Assembly (NCBI GenBank): GCA_047638395.1
Contig: JBLIMV010000014.1
Coordinates: forward strand, 62,001 to 126,000
Reading direction: 5' to 3'
Length of the DNA stretch: 64,000 nucleotides
From: CAXBCP01 sp047638395
GTDB lineage: Bacteria > Pseudomonadota > Alphaproteobacteria > MPNO01 > UBA830
The notes beneath the pieces are model-generated. The model did no database searches. It was given only the letters and a program-made list of their open reading frames with translations, and had not been told where the DNA came from. This document shows, in pieces, positions 62,213 through 64,000 of the stretch. Position 1 is the stretch's first letter, and each line of letters starts with the position of its first letter. The translations under genes and the position numbers were made by a program.

Positions 62213-63002
62213 TTTTCCGCGAGGTGACGATCAGCCAGATGCCGATGGCGAGCAAAGGCAGCGAGAGCCATTGGCCCATGGTCGTGCCCCACGTGAGAAA
62301 GCCGATATGCGCATCCGGTTCGCGGAAAAACTCGGCAACCGGTCGGGCGATGCCGTATCCAACCAGAAAAACGCCGGATAGGAACCCGCGCCGCTCGAAT
62401 ATGCCGGGGCGCGATGCGAGCCACGCCAGGATGAGGAACAGAAGAAGACCTTCAAGCGCGGCCTGATACAACTGGCTTGGATGCCGGGGCAGGGGACCGC
62501 CGCCCGGAAACACCATGCCCAGCGGCGAATCGGTGACCCGCCCGTAGAGCTCGCCATTGATGAAATTTGCAATCCGGCCGAGGCACAGGCCAATCGGTGC
62601 CGTGCAGGCAACGATGTCGCCGATTGCGATCCAGGGATATTTCCGCAGACGTGAAAACAGCCAGATGGAAAAAATGACACCCAGCAGACCGCCATGAAAC
62701 GACATGCCGCCCTGCCACACGGCAAAAGCTTCGAGCGGGTGGTCGAGGAAGTAATCGGCCTTGTAGAAGATCACGTAGCCGAACCGTCCGCCGAGAACGA
62801 CGCCAAGCGTCGCCCAGACGATAAAGTCATCGGTATGCGCTTTGGTGATTCCCACCGGCGATCGCCGGGCAAGGACGACCATATAGCGCCAGGCAAGCAG
62901 GATTCCGGCGATATAGGAAAGGGCGTACCAGCGAATGGCGAACGGCCCGATCTCGATCAGAACCGGATCGATGGTCGGGTAGGTCAGGGCGAACATGGTC
63001 AT
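62199..63002 (-). CDS. lgt: Prolipoprotein diacylglyceryl transferase
   Basis: Inner membrane enzyme of 267 aa that attaches diacylglyceryl to lipobox cysteines. Seven-helix layout with the signature GLCLGRIANFINGELYGR (conserved Arg and Asn) and MSFHGGLLGVIF (catalytic His region). The start at 63002 has no ribosome site; the ATG sits inside a tandem repeat (62995-63041), so translation may depend on coupling to hldD. ATG 62996 is an alternative two codons on. Confidence 0.94.
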   Translation of the reverse strand: MTMFALTYPTIDPVLIEIGPFAIRWYALSYIAGILLAWRYMVVLARRSPVGITKAHTDDFIVWATLGVVLGGRFGYVIFYKADYFLDHPLEAFAVWQGGMSFHGGLLGVIFSIWLFSRLRKYPWIAIGDIVACTAPIGLCLGRIANFINGELYGRVTDSPLGMVFPGGGPLPRHPSQLYQAALEGLLLFLILAWLASRPGIFERRGFLSGVFLVGYGIARPVAEFFREPDAHIGFLTWGTTMGQWLSLPLLAIGIWLIVTSRKNVTP

Positions 63003-63041
63003 TGATCAGATACGGTCATGAGTCAGATATGGTCATCAGAT
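62995..63041. repeat. 17-base tandem repeat spanning the hldD stop and lgt start
   Basis: Units at 62995-63011 and 63012-63028 (17 bases, three differences) and a shortened copy at 63029-63041 (13 bases). On the minus strand each unit reads ATCTGA then ATGACC or TGACC. The copy next to hldD holds its stop; the copy next to lgt holds the lgt ATG, and the middle copy has a stop-like TGA and an unused ATG. Confidence 0.85.
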
Positions 63042-64000
63042 GTACGAATCGGAGGCCGTCAGGCTCTCGCGGACATAGCGGCCGACACCTTCTTCAAGCG
63101 TGGTCGGCGCATGATCGTAGCCCGCGCCCCGCAGGCGCGACATATCTGCCTCTGTAAAATACTGATATCGGTCCCGGATCGCCTCGGGCGTATCGACGAA
63201 TTCTATCACCGGCTCTTTATCCATTGCGTGGAACACCGCCTTGGCGAGGTCCTCGAATGTCCGCGCCGTGCCCGTGCCGACATTGAAAATGCCGGAGACG
63301 TCCGGTGCGTCGGACAGCCATAGCGCGACATCGACACAATCGCCGACCCAGACGAAGTCACGTTTCTGGCCACCGTCGGGATAGTCCGGGTTATGTGATT
63401 TGAACAGAACCGCCTTTTCGTCTTCCGATATCTCCCGGAAGTTTTTCAACGCGACGCTGATCTGCCCGCCTTTGTGATATTCGTTCGGGCCATAGACATT
63501 GAAGAATTTTAAACCCGCCCAGTGCGGCGGGCGCGGTCCGTTTTCAGAAACGATGCGGGCCACCCGCCGGTCGAAGGCATGCTTCGACCAGCCATAGGCG
63601 TTCATCGGACGGAGGTTCGCCAGCCCGTCAATGGAATCATCATCGCTGAAGCCACGGTCGCCATCGCCATAGGTGGCGGCAGATGAGGCATAGATCAGCG
63701 GAGTTTCCGCCTTCGCGCACCAGTTCCACAAATCGAGCGACATGCGGATGTTGGACCGCACGATGAGATCGGCATCGCGTTCGGTCGTCGCCGACACCGC
63801 ACCCATATGAAAAATCGTCTCGATATCTTTTGCGTTGTCGCCCAGAAATTCGGCGAGGGCTTCCGGCGGGATGATATCCGCCAGTTCGCGTTTGGCGATG
63901 TTCTTCCATTTATCGTCATGGCCCAGAATGTCACAGACCACGATGTCGCGGTCGCCGCGCGCTTCCAGCGCCTGAACGAGGTTCGAGCCAATAAATCCGG
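63036..64000 (-). CDS. hldD: ADP-L-glycero-D-manno-heptose 6-epimerase, 5' end beyond the window
   Basis: Partial: about 320 residues are visible and the frame runs off the right edge in the Rossmann loop (GFIGSNLVQALEARG), so the first several residues are missing. The catalytic Tyr-x-x-x-Lys is in MNAYGWSKHAFDR, and RPPHWAGLKFFNVYGPNEYH and VWVGDCVDVALWL are typical. It makes the heptose precursor of the LPS inner core. First gene of the string leading to lgt, midA and pgeF, all envelope or assembly functions. Confidence 0.9.
   Translation of the reverse strand, partial: GFIGSNLVQALEARGDRDIVVCDILGHDDKWKNIAKRELADIIPPEALAEFLGDNAKDIETIFHMGAVSATTERDADLIVRSNIRMSLDLWNWCAKAETPLIYASSAATYGDGDRGFSDDDSIDGLANLRPMNAYGWSKHAFDRRVARIVSENGPRPPHWAGLKFFNVYGPNEYHKGGQISVALKNFREISEDEKAVLFKSHNPDYPDGGQKRDFVWVGDCVDVALWLSDAPDVSGIFNVGTGTARTFEDLAKAVFHAMDKEPVIEFVDTPEAIRDRYQYFTEADMSRLRGAGYDHAPTTLEEGVGRYVRESLTASDSYI

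Noticed and set aside
1..64000. tRNA, rRNA, transposase, integrase or prophage genes
   Set aside because: Intergenic stretches were read for cloverleaf-like or inverted terminal repeat structures and none was convincing; no protein resembling mobile-element enzymes was seen. A tRNAscan or IS search would settle this.

Overview
The window is a GC-rich chromosomal segment of an alphaproteobacterium, most likely a Rhodospirillales-type free-living aerobe. I infer this from gene order and family types: petABC next to trmL and hemF; prs-rplY-pth-ychF; a DUF1285-NUDIX-DUF6111-cca string; a MoxR/DUF58/DUF4159 cluster; and an L25 protein with an acidic tail. No database search was possible. I found no rRNA, tRNA, CRISPR array, insertion sequence, integrase or phage gene. 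Gene density is high and operons are short.

Layout. 1-0.5 kb: a small orphan gene with a near-consensus promoter and its own terminator. 0.6-5.4 kb: malate synthase G, an oxalyl-CoA-synthetase-type ligase and a ketopantoate-reductase-type protein (C2 acid metabolism). 5.4-10.5 kb: an orphan ABC-type binding protein, an alpha/beta hydrolase, a metallo-beta-lactamase-fold hydrolase, two hot-dog thioesterases and an orphan TRAP-type binding protein. 10.6-15.7 kb: an eight-gene operon on the minus strand (TetR regulator, PaaA, DUF59 half of PaaD, PaaB, PaaC, separate zinc-ribbon half of PaaD, nitroreductase, enoyl-CoA hydratase). It encodes a phenylacetyl-CoA-epoxidase-like oxygenase but has no PaaE reductase. 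15.8-25.5 kb: a DUF4114 surface protein with a PEP-CTERM-like tail, another acyl-CoA ligase, a soluble eight-PAS histidine kinase, a GST, a cytochrome P460, a VOC protein and a MarR regulator. 25.5-32.4 kb: the MoxR-DUF58-DUF4159-VWA cluster. 32.4-35.2 kb: DUF1285, NUDIX, DUF6111 and cca, with overlapping ends.

35.2-41.4 kb: a UbiD-family decarboxylase, a secreted protein with two DM9/DUF3421-like repeats, an acyl-CoA ligase, a small secreted protein and a YHYH-domain protein. 41.4-45.7 kb: hemF, trmL and the cytochrome bc1 operon. 45.8-52.7 kb: VOC, a large MscS channel, the methylthioadenosine salvage pair mtnP-mtnA, a SPOR-domain lipoprotein and an alpha carbonic anhydrase. 52.9-59.2 kb: an aldolase/SDR fusion, a dienelactone hydrolase, and ychF, pth, rplY, prs. 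59.3-64 kb: a lipoprotein, pgeF, a MidA-type methyltransferase, lgt and a 5'-truncated hldD.

How it fits together. The left third is rich in enzymes that make, hydrolyse or oxidise CoA thioesters, which suggests catabolism of carboxylic or aromatic acids feeding glyoxylate and the TCA cycle. The right half is mostly respiration, translation and envelope housekeeping.

The observations I rate highest are: (1) the paa-like operon with a split paaD and a nitroreductase where PaaE would be expected; (2) the bacterial DM9-repeat secreted protein; (3) short tandem duplications at three gene ends (25.49, 35.18 and 63.0 kb), each copy carrying the stop codon of the adjoining gene; (4) the carbonic anhydrase with a long Lys/Ala/His linker paired with a SPOR lipoprotein.
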